Assembly (NCBI GenBank): GCA_022841205.1
Contig: JALHCK010000002.1
Span: forward strand, 1 to 45,132
Direction of reading: 5' to 3'
Source of the DNA: Methanomicrobiales archaeon
Lineage (GTDB): Archaea; Halobacteriota; Methanomicrobia; Methanomicrobiales; Methanospirillaceae
DNA length: 45,132 nt
In this document: positions 24,938 through 33,966 of the stretch, piece after piece
How positions within the stretch are numbered: position 1 is the stretch's first letter
How the letters are laid out: each line of letters begins with the position of its first letter
The notes under the pieces: generated by a model
Database searches by the model: none
Told to the model about the DNA's origin: nothing
The model's input: the letters and a program-made list of their open reading frames with translations, nothing else
Made by a program: the position numbers and the translations under genes

Positions 24938-25870
24938 CTAATCCGTTCGCCCACCGAAGCACCGGTGGAGCCCGTATCTCTCTGCCCAACCGATCGCATC
25001 CCGGTACTCTTTCCCGGAGATCCCCCGCATCAGTGATGACCGGAATGGATGGCCGGTTTCTGTCAGGATCCTTCCGCAGGACCGGTACTGGTCCATGATG
25101 TTCACGCAGGCATCCTTTGAAAGCTTGTTTGCGATGAAGTCCATCACCAGCTCTGTGCCGGCAAGGTTATCGGGCAGGACAAGGTGCCGGATGATCAGCC
25201 CCCGTTCGGCGATGCCGTCCCTGACGACCAGGTCGCCGACCTGCCGCTGCATCTCGAGGAGTGCCTCCTTCATGATTCCCACGTATCCGGGGGCATCAGA
25301 GAGGGCCAGGGCGATCTCGTCCCTGCCGTATTTGGCATCAGGCATGTAGATATCGATGATGCCATCGAGCAGGCGGAGTGTCTCCACGGTATCGTAAGTC
25401 CCGGTATTGTAGACGATCGGGATGCTTAGTCCTTTTCCAGCGGCGATGGAAATGGCCCCGATGATCTGGGGAACGAAGTGGGTCGGGGAAACGAGGTTGA
25501 TATTGTGGCACCGCTGTCCCTGGAGGGTGAGCATGATCCCGGCAAGGCGTTCAGTGGAAATCTCCACGCCTTCATCGGCCTGGCTGATCCTGTAGTTCTG
25601 GCAAAAGACGCACCGCATGTTGCACCCGGAAAGGAAGATGGTCCCCGACCCATGCCGCCCGACGAGGGGAGCCTCCTCGCCAAAATGCGGGCCATAACTT
25701 GCCACCTTCGGGAGCAACCCTCCCCGGCAGTAACCGCGTTCATCCAGGGTGCGGTCAACTCCGCAGCACCGCGGGCAGACACTGCACGAAGAAAGGAGGC
25801 TGTAAGCCTGCCGGGCACGGATAGCCAGTTCCCCTGACCTGTAGAGCGTAAGGTAGGAGGGCTCGGTCAT
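24938..25870 (-). CDS. Radical SAM protein, PflA-like
   Basis: 310 residues from ATG 25870 (MTEPSYLTLYRSGELAIRAR); the open frame extends further upstream but overlaps the divergent gene's leader without protein-like content. CSVCPRCCGVDRTLDERGYC near the N-terminus is a Cys-rich segment of this subgroup. CNMRCVFC at ~95-102 is the CX3CX2C site for the [4Fe-4S] cluster, followed by NLVSPTHFVPQI and YMPDAKYG. The family is annotated as pyruvate formate-lyase activating enzyme-like, but no glycyl radical enzyme is present. The substrate is unknown. The 3' end converges on cooC. Confidence 0.85.
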   Translation of the reverse strand: MTEPSYLTLYRSGELAIRARQAYSLLSSCSVCPRCCGVDRTLDERGYCRGGLLPKVASYGPHFGEEAPLVGRHGSGTIFLSGCNMRCVFCQNYRISQADEGVEISTERLAGIMLTLQGQRCHNINLVSPTHFVPQIIGAISIAAGKGLSIPIVYNTGTYDTVETLRLLDGIIDIYMPDAKYGRDEIALALSDAPGYVGIMKEALLEMQRQVGDLVVRDGIAERGLIIRHLVLPDNLAGTELVMDFIANKLSKDACVNIMDQYRSCGRILTETGHPFRSSLMRGISGKEYRDAIGWAERYGLHRCFGGRTD

Positions 25871-25997
25871 GTGAGCAGGGTATGCAAATGGCCGCTTATC
25901 TATCCACCGGCATGCCCGGAAAACCAAAAGAATAAAAATGGGGGAGGCGACTGGAATACTGTCGCTGCACGTTTGCAGCCCGTTACAGGTGAAGATT

Positions 25998-26402
25998 ATG
26001 GTAAAACTGAACGCTGAGATGAAGGAACTGTTCGGCAGGACAAAGCTTTTCCCAGTGGCCACGGCATCAAAGGCCGGTGTCCCGAACGTCGTGCCGATCG
26101 CTTACATCAAGCTGGTGGGCGATGATACGATCTGGATTGCAGACAACTTCATGAAAAAGACCCTTGCCAACCTGAAGGAGAACCCCAATGTGTCCATCTG
26201 CATGTGGGACGCTGACAGCAAGAAATGTTACCAGGTCAAGGGGAAGGTGCAGCTCCATGCCAGCGGTCCTGACTTTGACAGGATGAAGGAATGGGTCCAG
26301 GGCGCAAAACCGGGAATGCCGGCAAAGACCCTCCTTGTCATGAAGGTGACCGAAGTCTTCCAGTGCACACCCGGTCCGGACGCAGGAAAGAAGATCCTGT
26401 AA
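25998..26402 (+). CDS. Pyridoxamine 5'-phosphate oxidase-fold flavoprotein
   Basis: 134 residues from ATG 25998, chosen because GGTGA stands 7-11 bases upstream and the extra upstream residues are not protein-like. The split-barrel fold is recognisable: FPVATASKAGVPNVVPIAYI, IWIADNFMKKTLANLKENPN and a CYQVKGKVQLH strand. Proteins of this class bind FMN or F420 and often act as small oxidoreductases. The substrate is not known. It is a single gene divergent from the radical SAM gene. Confidence 0.85.
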   Translation: MVKLNAEMKELFGRTKLFPVATASKAGVPNVVPIAYIKLVGDDTIWIADNFMKKTLANLKENPNVSICMWDADSKKCYQVKGKVQLHASGPDFDRMKEWVQGAKPGMPAKTLLVMKVTEVFQCTPGPDAGKKIL

Positions 26403-26504
26403 CCGTCCATCACTCTTTTGTCCGGGCAACGGTCGGGCCTGTTCTACGAGTCCGGGGGAGCGGATAGTTGAACCCGCGGTCATCCCGGGTTTCTGGGAAG
26501 TCTA

Positions 26505-27248
26505 TCACAAATCGATCGTCAATCCATCAGTAGCGGCGATTAGGCCCGGGCAGTCCCGGGAATAACTCCTCTGGATTTCCAACCGATCTTCGGGAGTTGT
26601 GTACTTGTGGGCAGCGAAATGGATCAGGGCGAGCCGCTTCGCACGGGCGTCCTTGGCGATCCGGATTGCCTCCTCCGGGTTCAGGTGTGGCCAGTCCGGG
26701 CTTTCCTCACCGGGTTTCAGGCCGCATTCGGTGATCAGGAGGTCGGCGTTCCGGGAAAGCCGGACGGCATTTTCGCACCTGCCGGTATCGGTGCAGAAGG
26801 CAATGGTGCGCGAATCGAGGGTGATGCTGTACCCGTAACAGGGGACAGGGTGGACCAGCGGTCTGCACTCCACAAAGAACGGGATCGTATGTTCGCCTTC
26901 GGCCATTTCGATGAATTCGACAGGGAAGGGGAGCTGATCGAAGGGAACGGTGAACGGCTCACGGACAATGGAGTGGAGCGTTTCAGAAATACCGGTGGGC
27001 CCGCAGATGGTGAGGGGGTTTTTGAACCTGAACTTGGACAACGTGTGCAGCCCGGCAACATGGTCCAGGTGGTAATGGCTGATAAACAGGAACGCCGGTT
27101 TTTCCTGGCTGATGTACTGGTCAGCCTTCGCGATACCGAACCCGGCATCAAAGATGACGGTGTATTCTTCAGACTGGACGAGTACCGAACAGGTATTCCC
27201 GGTGAGGGTATCGTACCATCCATTGGTTCCAAGAAACGTGACCTTCAT
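26505..27248 (-). CDS. Metallo-beta-lactamase-fold hydrolase (RNase Z-like)
   Basis: 247 residues from ATG 27248 (MKVTFLGTNGWYD); the frame is open further upstream without protein-like content. The zinc motif HYHLDH at ~65-70, a later VHPVP, CTDTGRCEN (Asp ligand), ITECG and LIHFAAHKY (last His) give a complete two-metal site. The start TFLGT is typical of RNase Z/ElaC and PhnP-like phosphodiesterases. The RNase Z exosite insertion was not recognised, so tRNA processing is not claimed; a cyclic-nucleotide or phospho-ester hydrolase is equally possible. Confidence 0.85.
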   Translation of the reverse strand: MKVTFLGTNGWYDTLTGNTCSVLVQSEEYTVIFDAGFGIAKADQYISQEKPAFLFISHYHLDHVAGLHTLSKFRFKNPLTICGPTGISETLHSIVREPFTVPFDQLPFPVEFIEMAEGEHTIPFFVECRPLVHPVPCYGYSITLDSRTIAFCTDTGRCENAVRLSRNADLLITECGLKPGEESPDWPHLNPEEAIRIAKDARAKRLALIHFAAHKYTTPEDRLEIQRSYSRDCPGLIAATDGLTIDL

Positions 27249-27354
27249 TTCCAGCTGATGGGATGGACGCAAAGAAAAGTATAGGTATGTGGGCCGGGAA
27301 ACAGGCAGTGATGTACCGGTTGCAATGCCCGGGGATGAGCCCGATCTCGGGATT

Positions 27355-28200
27355 TTACGCGTTCTCACCCTCTTTTGTCCACCGTATCACCGCAGTAGGC
27401 CGTACCGCGGGATGCACCAGCCTGCCGGATGAATCGGGGCGGAGCACCCGGGAGAAGAAAGCGGTTACAGGGGAACGATCCACGATTTCCGGATGGTGCA
27501 TGGTCACCCAGTTCTCGACGGCCTCATCGACAGATTCATACAGGGAATTCCAGGCGGCCGGGTAGATACTGACATCGGTATAAATTCCCATATCGTGGAG
27601 GATGTTCACCGGGAAAATATAATCGGGATAGCCCTTCCGCACGATACCTTCCTTGCCAAAGACCTCATGGTAGAGCATCATCTCTTCGGCCCCTCTCCAT
27701 TCTCCTGCATGCCAGAAGAGGTACACGCATCGCTTCGCCGCCCGATCAAGTTTCTTAAGCGCCGATTCAAGATCATAGAACCCAAGCGAGAATGCGGCTA
27801 TGACCACGTCATGGGGATCGATGTCACGGTCGATCTCCACGTCTTCCCACCGCATCTGCACGCAGGAGTAATTGCTTCGCCCTGCCTTCTGCATCCGCTC
27901 GCGGAGAACACCAAGCATCCCTCCCGACGGATCGAGGGCGGTTACCCAGGCCACCCTTCCAGCCACGGGGACTGCAAGTCTCCCGGTCCCTGCGCCCATG
28001 TCGAGCACGGTATCGTCCGGCCGCAAATCAAGAAAGCCTAGGTCCCGCATTGTAGCCTCGCGTTCATCGCGGGAGGCACGCTGGTAGGCGGCTGCACGTT
28101 TATCCCAGATAACCGCAGGGTCGCGGTCCTTCCGGGACCGTTCATATGAGCTGACACGGATCGCTTTCCAAAGCTCGTTCCAGTCGATGATCCGATACAT
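27355..28200 (-). CDS. SAM-dependent methyltransferase
   Basis: 281 residues from ATG 28200 (MYRIIDWNELWKAIRVSSYE); the open frame extends to 28395 without support. Class I motif I is VLDMGAGTGRLAVP (~66-79), motif II ALDPSGGML, and motif IV VVIAAFSLGFYDLE. The N-terminal ~60 residues (WDKRAAAYQRASRDERE) are the usual helical cap. Similar proteins are widespread in methanogens as unassigned methyltransferases. The substrate is not deducible. Confidence 0.85.
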   Translation of the reverse strand: MYRIIDWNELWKAIRVSSYERSRKDRDPAVIWDKRAAAYQRASRDEREATMRDLGFLDLRPDDTVLDMGAGTGRLAVPVAGRVAWVTALDPSGGMLGVLRERMQKAGRSNYSCVQMRWEDVEIDRDIDPHDVVIAAFSLGFYDLESALKKLDRAAKRCVYLFWHAGEWRGAEEMMLYHEVFGKEGIVRKGYPDYIFPVNILHDMGIYTDVSIYPAAWNSLYESVDEAVENWVTMHHPEIVDRSPVTAFFSRVLRPDSSGRLVHPAVRPTAVIRWTKEGENA

Positions 28201-28357
28201 GGAAGATAATTTCCCCTCCAGGGTTAATACGATCGGCACGGCCAGGGAGCGGTGGTTGGGAAGGTTGGATTTTTTCCTCTTCAGTATGAATGTGGGATCT
28301 CTTTTAATCCGTTGACCAACAGATAGAATACCCCGGTACCATGAAGATCCTCTTCTT

Positions 28358-28582
28358 TCACGAGACCCGCATGACCCAGCGGGGAGCGATGGCATGGGTC
28401 GGGCAGAAATCCCTGCATTTGAAACATCCGATACACACCTGAGCCCTTGCCGCTTCGGCTTTTTTGTTCACGATTTTGAACACTCCCATCGAACAGAGAT
28501 CAACACATTTCCCGCAACCGTTACAAAAGATGCGGTCTATGTACACCTCCATCAGTATGGTCGGGGAGGGGCTTATCTCCAT
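28358..28582 (-). CDS. 2[4Fe-4S] ferredoxin
   Basis: 74 residues with two classical cluster motifs, CNGCGKCVDLC (~20-30) and CIGCFKCRDFCP (~51-62). It is a low-potential electron carrier in the cytoplasm. The start is ATG 28582 or ATG 28552 (MEVYIDRIFC), the second closer to family length; neither has a strong ribosome site. It is not next to an oxidoreductase here, so its partner is open; CooS, 4 kb away and lacking its own CooF, is one possible user. Confidence 0.88.
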   Translation of the reverse strand: MEISPSPTILMEVYIDRIFCNGCGKCVDLCSMGVFKIVNKKAEAARAQVCIGCFKCRDFCPTHAIAPRWVMRVS

Positions 28583-28667
28583 GGCAACCCGCCAGATCTG
28601 GTGCCATCATACGGCTACATATACAATCCGATGAAGGGGCACCAGACCTGCCGGGAAAATGTGGTAC

Positions 28668-29306
28668 CTATTCCTCCGGACCGCTCACCCTGCTGAATTC
28701 CTTGACACTGTGGATGACGATGACGCTGATCCCAAGTCCAAGAGAATTTGCAATAACCATCGCCGGGATTGCTGCCACTACAATTTCAACTGCTTCTGTG
28801 AAAGGCGAAATCAGCAGCAGCGCAAGGGTCCCATGCAGTCCCTCGATTGCCGCGGCAAAAATCATGGCCGGGATGATGCCGATGAGTTCACCCTTTTTGT
28901 ATCTATACACCATCCCGGCAAGCAATCCCGCAAGCATTGTAGCCAGCGCACAGGCGAGGGCGGGTTTGCCACCGAGGAAAAGGCGATGGATGCCGCCAAT
29001 GGATCCAGCGGCAAGGCCGATATATGGTCCGCCGACCAGCCCGGCCACCATCGGGCCAAGATCGCGGATATTGCTGATGGCGTCATGGCTGACAGGGATA
29101 CCGATGTAGGTTCCGAAAATGGAAAACAGGCCGAAAATCAGGGTGAATATGATGTAATCGCGGGTCTGTGCTTTTTTAAATATTACCCGCTGGATAGTCT
29201 CGATCCTCGTGACGATCTCCATGAATACAAAAATGAAGATCTCAGTCGATGCAAAGAGAGACAGGTATTCCCCAAGCATGCTTTGTGAACTTCCTGCCGC
29301 AGACAT
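28668..29306 (-). CDS. LytS/YhcK-type 5TM receptor-domain protein
   Basis: 212 residues, almost entirely membrane. The family hallmark is complete: NIRDLGPMVAGLVGGPYIGL followed by AAGSIGGIHRLFLGG. In bacteria this 5TM module senses ligands for attached kinases or cyclases. Here no output domain is attached, so it may act alone or with a separate signalling protein, or as a transporter-like module. The start is ATG 29306 or ATG 29279. It stands alone between the ferredoxin gene and argG. Confidence 0.8.
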   Translation of the reverse strand: MSAAGSSQSMLGEYLSLFASTEIFIFVFMEIVTRIETIQRVIFKKAQTRDYIIFTLIFGLFSIFGTYIGIPVSHDAISNIRDLGPMVAGLVGGPYIGLAAGSIGGIHRLFLGGKPALACALATMLAGLLAGMVYRYKKGELIGIIPAMIFAAAIEGLHGTLALLLISPFTEAVEIVVAAIPAMVIANSLGLGISVIVIHSVKEFSRVSGPEE

Positions 29307-29466
29307 GGGCCCCCTCCGGGAGTCGCCAGATATTCGTCTTGATTGGTTTTATACCAGCTGCAATCGTTGCCGGACAACGCGCCCGGGTCAGTGTTCATGA
29401 AGGAATAAACAGGAGGACACTCCCGCAGCAGGTCCAGGGGAAAAGAGATGATGGTCCTGTTTTTGG

Positions 29467-30654
29467 TCAGTTACGCCTGCGCTGCTCGATTATCCGGGCC
29501 TGGATCCCGTAATAGGCCGAGACCCCGATGGCATGGGTCTGGTCCATGGTCGTGCTGTCGAAAGAGGCAAGATCTCCCAGGTAGATGCTCTCGGGCGATG
29601 AACGGCCAAGCACCCGGCAGCACCCTTTGTAGAGCTTGAGATCTACCGTTCCGGTCACTTTTTCCTGGGATTTGATGATGAAAGCATCCAGGTCATGGAA
29701 CAGCGGTTCGTGGACGAGCCCCATGTAGGCGAGCTCGGACCACCGGTCATCGACCATGCGCTTGAAGGACAGTTCCTGCCGGGTCAGGGTGAGCTGCTCG
29801 AGGTCGGCGTGTGCAGCAAGGATAACCGTCGCTGCAGGATGCTCGTAGATCTCGCGGGCCTTGATGCCGAGGATCCGGTCCTCGACCATGTCACTCCGGC
29901 CAATACCATGTTTTCCGGCAAGATCGTTTAGGGAGGTTATCAGTTCCAGGCCAGACAGGTCTTTCCCGTTCAGCCTTACCGGGACGCCTTTCAGGAAACC
30001 AATCTTGACAATTTCAGGTTCTGCAGGAGCTTTTTCCGGCGATACGGTCCAGGCATAGATCTCTTCGGGAGGGTGGTATGCGGGGTCTTCCAGGCGGCCT
30101 CCCTCGATACTCCTGCTCCACAGGTTCTCATCGATGCTCCAGGGCTTCTCTTTCCTGACCGGGACCGGGATACCATGCTCCCGGGCGTAATCGATCTCCC
30201 ACTCCCGGGTAAGGTTAAGCTCACGGATCGGGGAAACAACGTCCAGTCCTGCGATCCGGAAGATAAAGTCAAACCTTAGCTGGTCGTTTCCCTTGCCGGT
30301 GCAACCATGAGCTACTGTGGTCGCACCTTCCTGCATGGCCACCCGGACCACTTCCCCGGCGATAAGGGGGCGTGCCAGCGCGGTCCCCATCGGATAGCCC
30401 TCGTAGGATCCGTTCGCCCGGATAGCAGGGAAGAGATGCCCGTTGACGAACTTCTCCCGGGCATCGATGGTATAGTGGACATCGGCAAGCTGTTTGCCTT
30501 TCTTTGTGGCCTCTGCGATCTCCTCTTCCCGCTGGCCGACATCGACGGCAACGGTCACCACCCGGTCAAACCCGTACCGCTCCCTGACGAGCGGGATGCA
30601 GATCGAAGTATCGAGCCCACCTGAAAATGCCAGAACAACGGTTCCTTTTCCCAT
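29467..30654 (-). CDS. argG: Argininosuccinate synthase
   Basis: 395 residues, the normal family length. It joins citrulline and aspartate with ATP to argininosuccinate in arginine synthesis. The N-type PP-loop AFSGGLDTS is at ~9-17, with conserved HGCTGKGNDQ (~115-124) and SPIRELNLTREWEIDYAREH. The start is ATG 30654. It is transcribed in the same direction as carA-carB, 141 bp downstream of carB, so all three steps from bicarbonate to argininosuccinate except ornithine transcarbamoylase are near each other. Confidence 0.97.
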   Translation of the reverse strand: MGKGTVVLAFSGGLDTSICIPLVRERYGFDRVVTVAVDVGQREEEIAEATKKGKQLADVHYTIDAREKFVNGHLFPAIRANGSYEGYPMGTALARPLIAGEVVRVAMQEGATTVAHGCTGKGNDQLRFDFIFRIAGLDVVSPIRELNLTREWEIDYAREHGIPVPVRKEKPWSIDENLWSRSIEGGRLEDPAYHPPEEIYAWTVSPEKAPAEPEIVKIGFLKGVPVRLNGKDLSGLELITSLNDLAGKHGIGRSDMVEDRILGIKAREIYEHPAATVILAAHADLEQLTLTRQELSFKRMVDDRWSELAYMGLVHEPLFHDLDAFIIKSQEKVTGTVDLKLYKGCCRVLGRSSPESIYLGDLASFDSTTMDQTHAIGVSAYYGIQARIIEQRRRN

Positions 30655-30795
30655 GTTAACGCTCCATGCCGGCCGGCACGTTGTATCTACTTATTGTCAC
30701 GTCGCAGATGATAAGAGTTTCAGAAACACCGGGCGGACTCTTGAACGGCGGCGTCATCCTTCGGAAAACAACAAATGGAAATGATCCCCACAGCC

Positions 30796-33700
30796 TCATA
30801 AACCCTGGTGGTAGTGCGAGAGAGGCTCGATGGTGACCTGCTCTTTCTTGATGGCCTCAATGGCCATGGTCGCCGCCCGGGCTGCCTGGACCGTGGTGAT
30901 GTAAGGAACTCCGTAGTCGACTGCCGCCCTCATGATCTGGTAGTGGTCCTGCCGGGACTGCTTGTCAGACGGGGTATTGATGATCAGCCGGATCTCGCCA
31001 CGCCGGAGAAGGTCGATCACGTTCGGCGATCCTTCCTGCACCTTCCGCACCAGGTTTGCTGCAATCCCGGCCTCAGAGAGATAGTCAACCGTACCCGATG
31101 TGCCATAAAGCGATAGCCCGAGTTCGGTGAGCTTCCGGGCAATCGGTATGACCTCATCTTTCTGTTCCGAGATAACGGAGATGAAGACATTCCCGCGGAC
31201 AGGGAGCTCGTTATCCGCCGAGATCGATGCCTTGTAGTACGCACGGCCGAAATCGTAATCGATGCCCATGACTTCCCCGGTGCTCTTCATTTCCGGCCCA
31301 AGCACGGTATCGACGCCCGGCAGCTTGTTGAAGGGGAGAAGCACCTCCTTGACCGCCACGTGGCAGAATTCCCGTGGTTCCGAATACCCGGTATCCCTGA
31401 GTTTTCTCCCAAGCATCACGCGGGCCGCAATCTTTGCCAGCGGGATGCCGGTCGCCTTGGAGACGAATGGCACCGTCCGGCTTGCCCTTGGGTTGGCCTC
31501 GAGCACGTACACCACGTTGTCCTTGACCGCGAGCTGGATGTTGACCAGCCCGATCACGCCAAGCCCAAGCGAGATCTTCCGGGTATAGTCCCGGACCCGG
31601 TCAATGATCTCCGGGGACAGGGACTGGGTCGGGATGACACAGGCCGAATCACCGGAGTGCACCCCTGCTTCCTCGATATGCTCCATGATTCCGCCGATGA
31701 GAACGGCCTCGCCATCACAGACTGCATCCACGTCAAGCTCGATGGCACTCTGGAGGAAAGAATCGATCAGCACAGGGTGGTTCCTGCTGGCACGCACGGC
31801 TTCTTTCATGTAGGACTCAAGCTCGATCTCATCGTGGACGATCTCCATGGCCCGGCCGCCGAGCACGTAGGAAGGACGGACCAGCACGGGATACCCGATG
31901 GCAGCGGCCTTTTCCCGTGCCTCTTCGGGCGAGGTGGCAGAACTGTTGGGAGGGCTTGGGATATCGAGGTCCCTTAGGAGTGCGCTGAAGCGGTCGCGAT
32001 CTTCGGCTATGTCCATGGAATCGGGAGAGGTCCCGAGGATCCGGGTATCCAGGCCAAGTCTCCTGATCTCATCGTGGATGGGAACGGCAAGGTTCACGGC
32101 GTTCTGGCCGCCGAACTGGACCATCAGGCCCATGTACCGATCCTTTTTCAGGACGTTCATGATGTCCTCAAGCGACATCGGCTCGAAGAAAAGACGGTCT
32201 GAGGTGTCAAAATCGGTGGATACGGTTTCGGGGTTGTTGTTCACGATATGGACCTCGACCTGCTCTTCCCGGAGAGCCTTCACAGCATGCACCGTGCAGT
32301 AATCGAACTCGATGCCCTGGCCGATCCGGATCGGCCCTGACCCGAGAATGAGCACTTTCTGCCGATCACTGGCCGGGATCTCGCATTCCTCGTCCCAGGT
32401 GGAGTAGAAATACGGAGTTTTTGCCGGGAACTCAGCAGCGCAGGTATCCACCATCTTGTAGGTGGGGCCATTGCACAGGAAATCGATCTCCTCCCGGCTC
32501 ATGCCCGAGAGATCGCTGATCTCCGTGGTGGTAAAACCGCAGGTCCTGGCCGCCAGGATGTCATCCGGTGATGGGCAATCGCAGAGCTTTTTTTCCATCT
32601 CGACAATGTTCCGGACTTTTTCGAGGAAGAATGGAGCAATGCTGGTAAGGGCCTGGATCTCTTCAAGGCTGAACCCGGCCTTGAAGGCATCAAAAAGGGT
32701 CCCGAACCGCTCATCAGTCGGTCGGGAGAGGATCATCCTGATCTCGCTCGGGTTGGTATGGCGATCGATATCGGTATCAAGCGACCGGAGCGCCTTCTTA
32801 AACGCTTCTTCGACGTTCCTCCCGATGGCCATTACCTCACCGGTGCTCTTCATGGCCGTGGTGAGCGTACGATCGGCTTTCCTGAACTTGTCAAAAGGCC
32901 ACCGGGGGACTTTGACAACGATATAATCGATCGCGGGCTCGAATGATGCAGGGGTTGACCCGGTCACCGGGTTGGTAATCTCATCCAGGCGAAGCCCGAT
33001 TGCGATCTTTGCCGCCACCCGGGCGATGGGGTAACCTGTTGCCTTCGAGGCGAGCGCACTGGAGCGGGAGACCCGGGGATTCACTTCGATAACACGGTAT
33101 TCCCCGTCCCGGTAGGCGAACTGGATATTGCATCCCCCTTGCACATCGAGGGCCCGGATGATCCTGATCGATGCGCTTCGCAGCACCTGGAACTCGTCGT
33201 CGCGGAGCGTGAGGATCGGTGCCACGACGACGCTCTCGCCCGTGTGGATCCCCATGGGATCCACGTTCTCCATACCGCAGACGATGATGCAGGTGTCGGC
33301 TGAGTCCCGCATCACCTCGAACTCGATCTCTTTCCATCCGGCCACGCTCTCTTCGACAAGCACCTGGTGGATCCGGGACCGGGTGAACCCTATCTCCACG
33401 ATCCGTGCCAGCTCATCCCTGGTATGGGCGATCCCTCCGCCCGACCCTCCAAGCGTGTAGGCCGGCCTTACGATGGCCGGGAGACCGACGGTTGCGAGGG
33501 CTTCCTCAAGCTGGCCCATGTGGGTGAGGATCATGCTTTTAGGCACCGGCTCCCCTATGCGCTCCATCAGGGAGCGGAACTTCTCCCGGTCTTCGCCCTG
33601 GTAGATGGCCTCGAGCGGGGTCCCGAGGATCTCGACATCCCGCAATGCCCCCCGTTCAGCGAGCTCTGCGGTCATGTTCAGGCCGGTCTGGCCTCCCATG

Positions 33701-33966
33701 CCGGACAGGATCCCGTCAGGTTTCTCCTTCTCGATGATCTTCTCGATGATATCGGCCTTTATGGGCTCGATGTAAATCACGTCAGCCATTTCGGGATCGG
33801 TCTGGATGGTGGCCGGATTGGAGTTGACGAGGACTACCCTGACCCCCTCCTCCCGGCAGGCACGGCAGGCCTGCGAGCCGGAAAAATCGAACTCCGCAGC
33901 CTGGCCGATCTGGATTGGCCCGGACCCGATAAGGAGGACCTTCCTGATATGCTGCTTCCGGGGCAT
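30796..33966 (-). CDS. carB: Carbamoyl-phosphate synthase, large subunit
   Basis: 1056 residues, full length. Two homologous halves each contain an ATP-grasp domain; each begins with the GSGPI.IGQ..EFD motif, at ~13 (GSGPIQIGQAAEFDFSG) and ~551 (GSGPIRIGQGIEFDYC). It makes carbamoyl phosphate from bicarbonate, ammonia (supplied by CarA from glutamine) and two ATP. The C-terminal MGS-like allosteric domain is present (LGLSLYGTSGTVDYLSEAGI). The ATG at 33966 overlaps the carA stop by one base (TGATG), so the two are translationally coupled. Confidence 0.98.
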   Translation of the reverse strand: MPRKQHIRKVLLIGSGPIQIGQAAEFDFSGSQACRACREEGVRVVLVNSNPATIQTDPEMADVIYIEPIKADIIEKIIEKEKPDGILSGMGGQTGLNMTAELAERGALRDVEILGTPLEAIYQGEDREKFRSLMERIGEPVPKSMILTHMGQLEEALATVGLPAIVRPAYTLGGSGGGIAHTRDELARIVEIGFTRSRIHQVLVEESVAGWKEIEFEVMRDSADTCIIVCGMENVDPMGIHTGESVVVAPILTLRDDEFQVLRSASIRIIRALDVQGGCNIQFAYRDGEYRVIEVNPRVSRSSALASKATGYPIARVAAKIAIGLRLDEITNPVTGSTPASFEPAIDYIVVKVPRWPFDKFRKADRTLTTAMKSTGEVMAIGRNVEEAFKKALRSLDTDIDRHTNPSEIRMILSRPTDERFGTLFDAFKAGFSLEEIQALTSIAPFFLEKVRNIVEMEKKLCDCPSPDDILAARTCGFTTTEISDLSGMSREEIDFLCNGPTYKMVDTCAAEFPAKTPYFYSTWDEECEIPASDRQKVLILGSGPIRIGQGIEFDYCTVHAVKALREEQVEVHIVNNNPETVSTDFDTSDRLFFEPMSLEDIMNVLKKDRYMGLMVQFGGQNAVNLAVPIHDEIRRLGLDTRILGTSPDSMDIAEDRDRFSALLRDLDIPSPPNSSATSPEEAREKAAAIGYPVLVRPSYVLGGRAMEIVHDEIELESYMKEAVRASRNHPVLIDSFLQSAIELDVDAVCDGEAVLIGGIMEHIEEAGVHSGDSACVIPTQSLSPEIIDRVRDYTRKISLGLGVIGLVNIQLAVKDNVVYVLEANPRASRTVPFVSKATGIPLAKIAARVMLGRKLRDTGYSEPREFCHVAVKEVLLPFNKLPGVDTVLGPEMKSTGEVMGIDYDFGRAYYKASISADNELPVRGNVFISVISEQKDEVIPIARKLTELGLSLYGTSGTVDYLSEAGIAANLVRKVQEGSPNVIDLLRRGEIRLIINTPSDKQSRQDHYQIMRAAVDYGVPYITTVQAARAATMAIEAIKKEQVTIEPLSHYHQGL

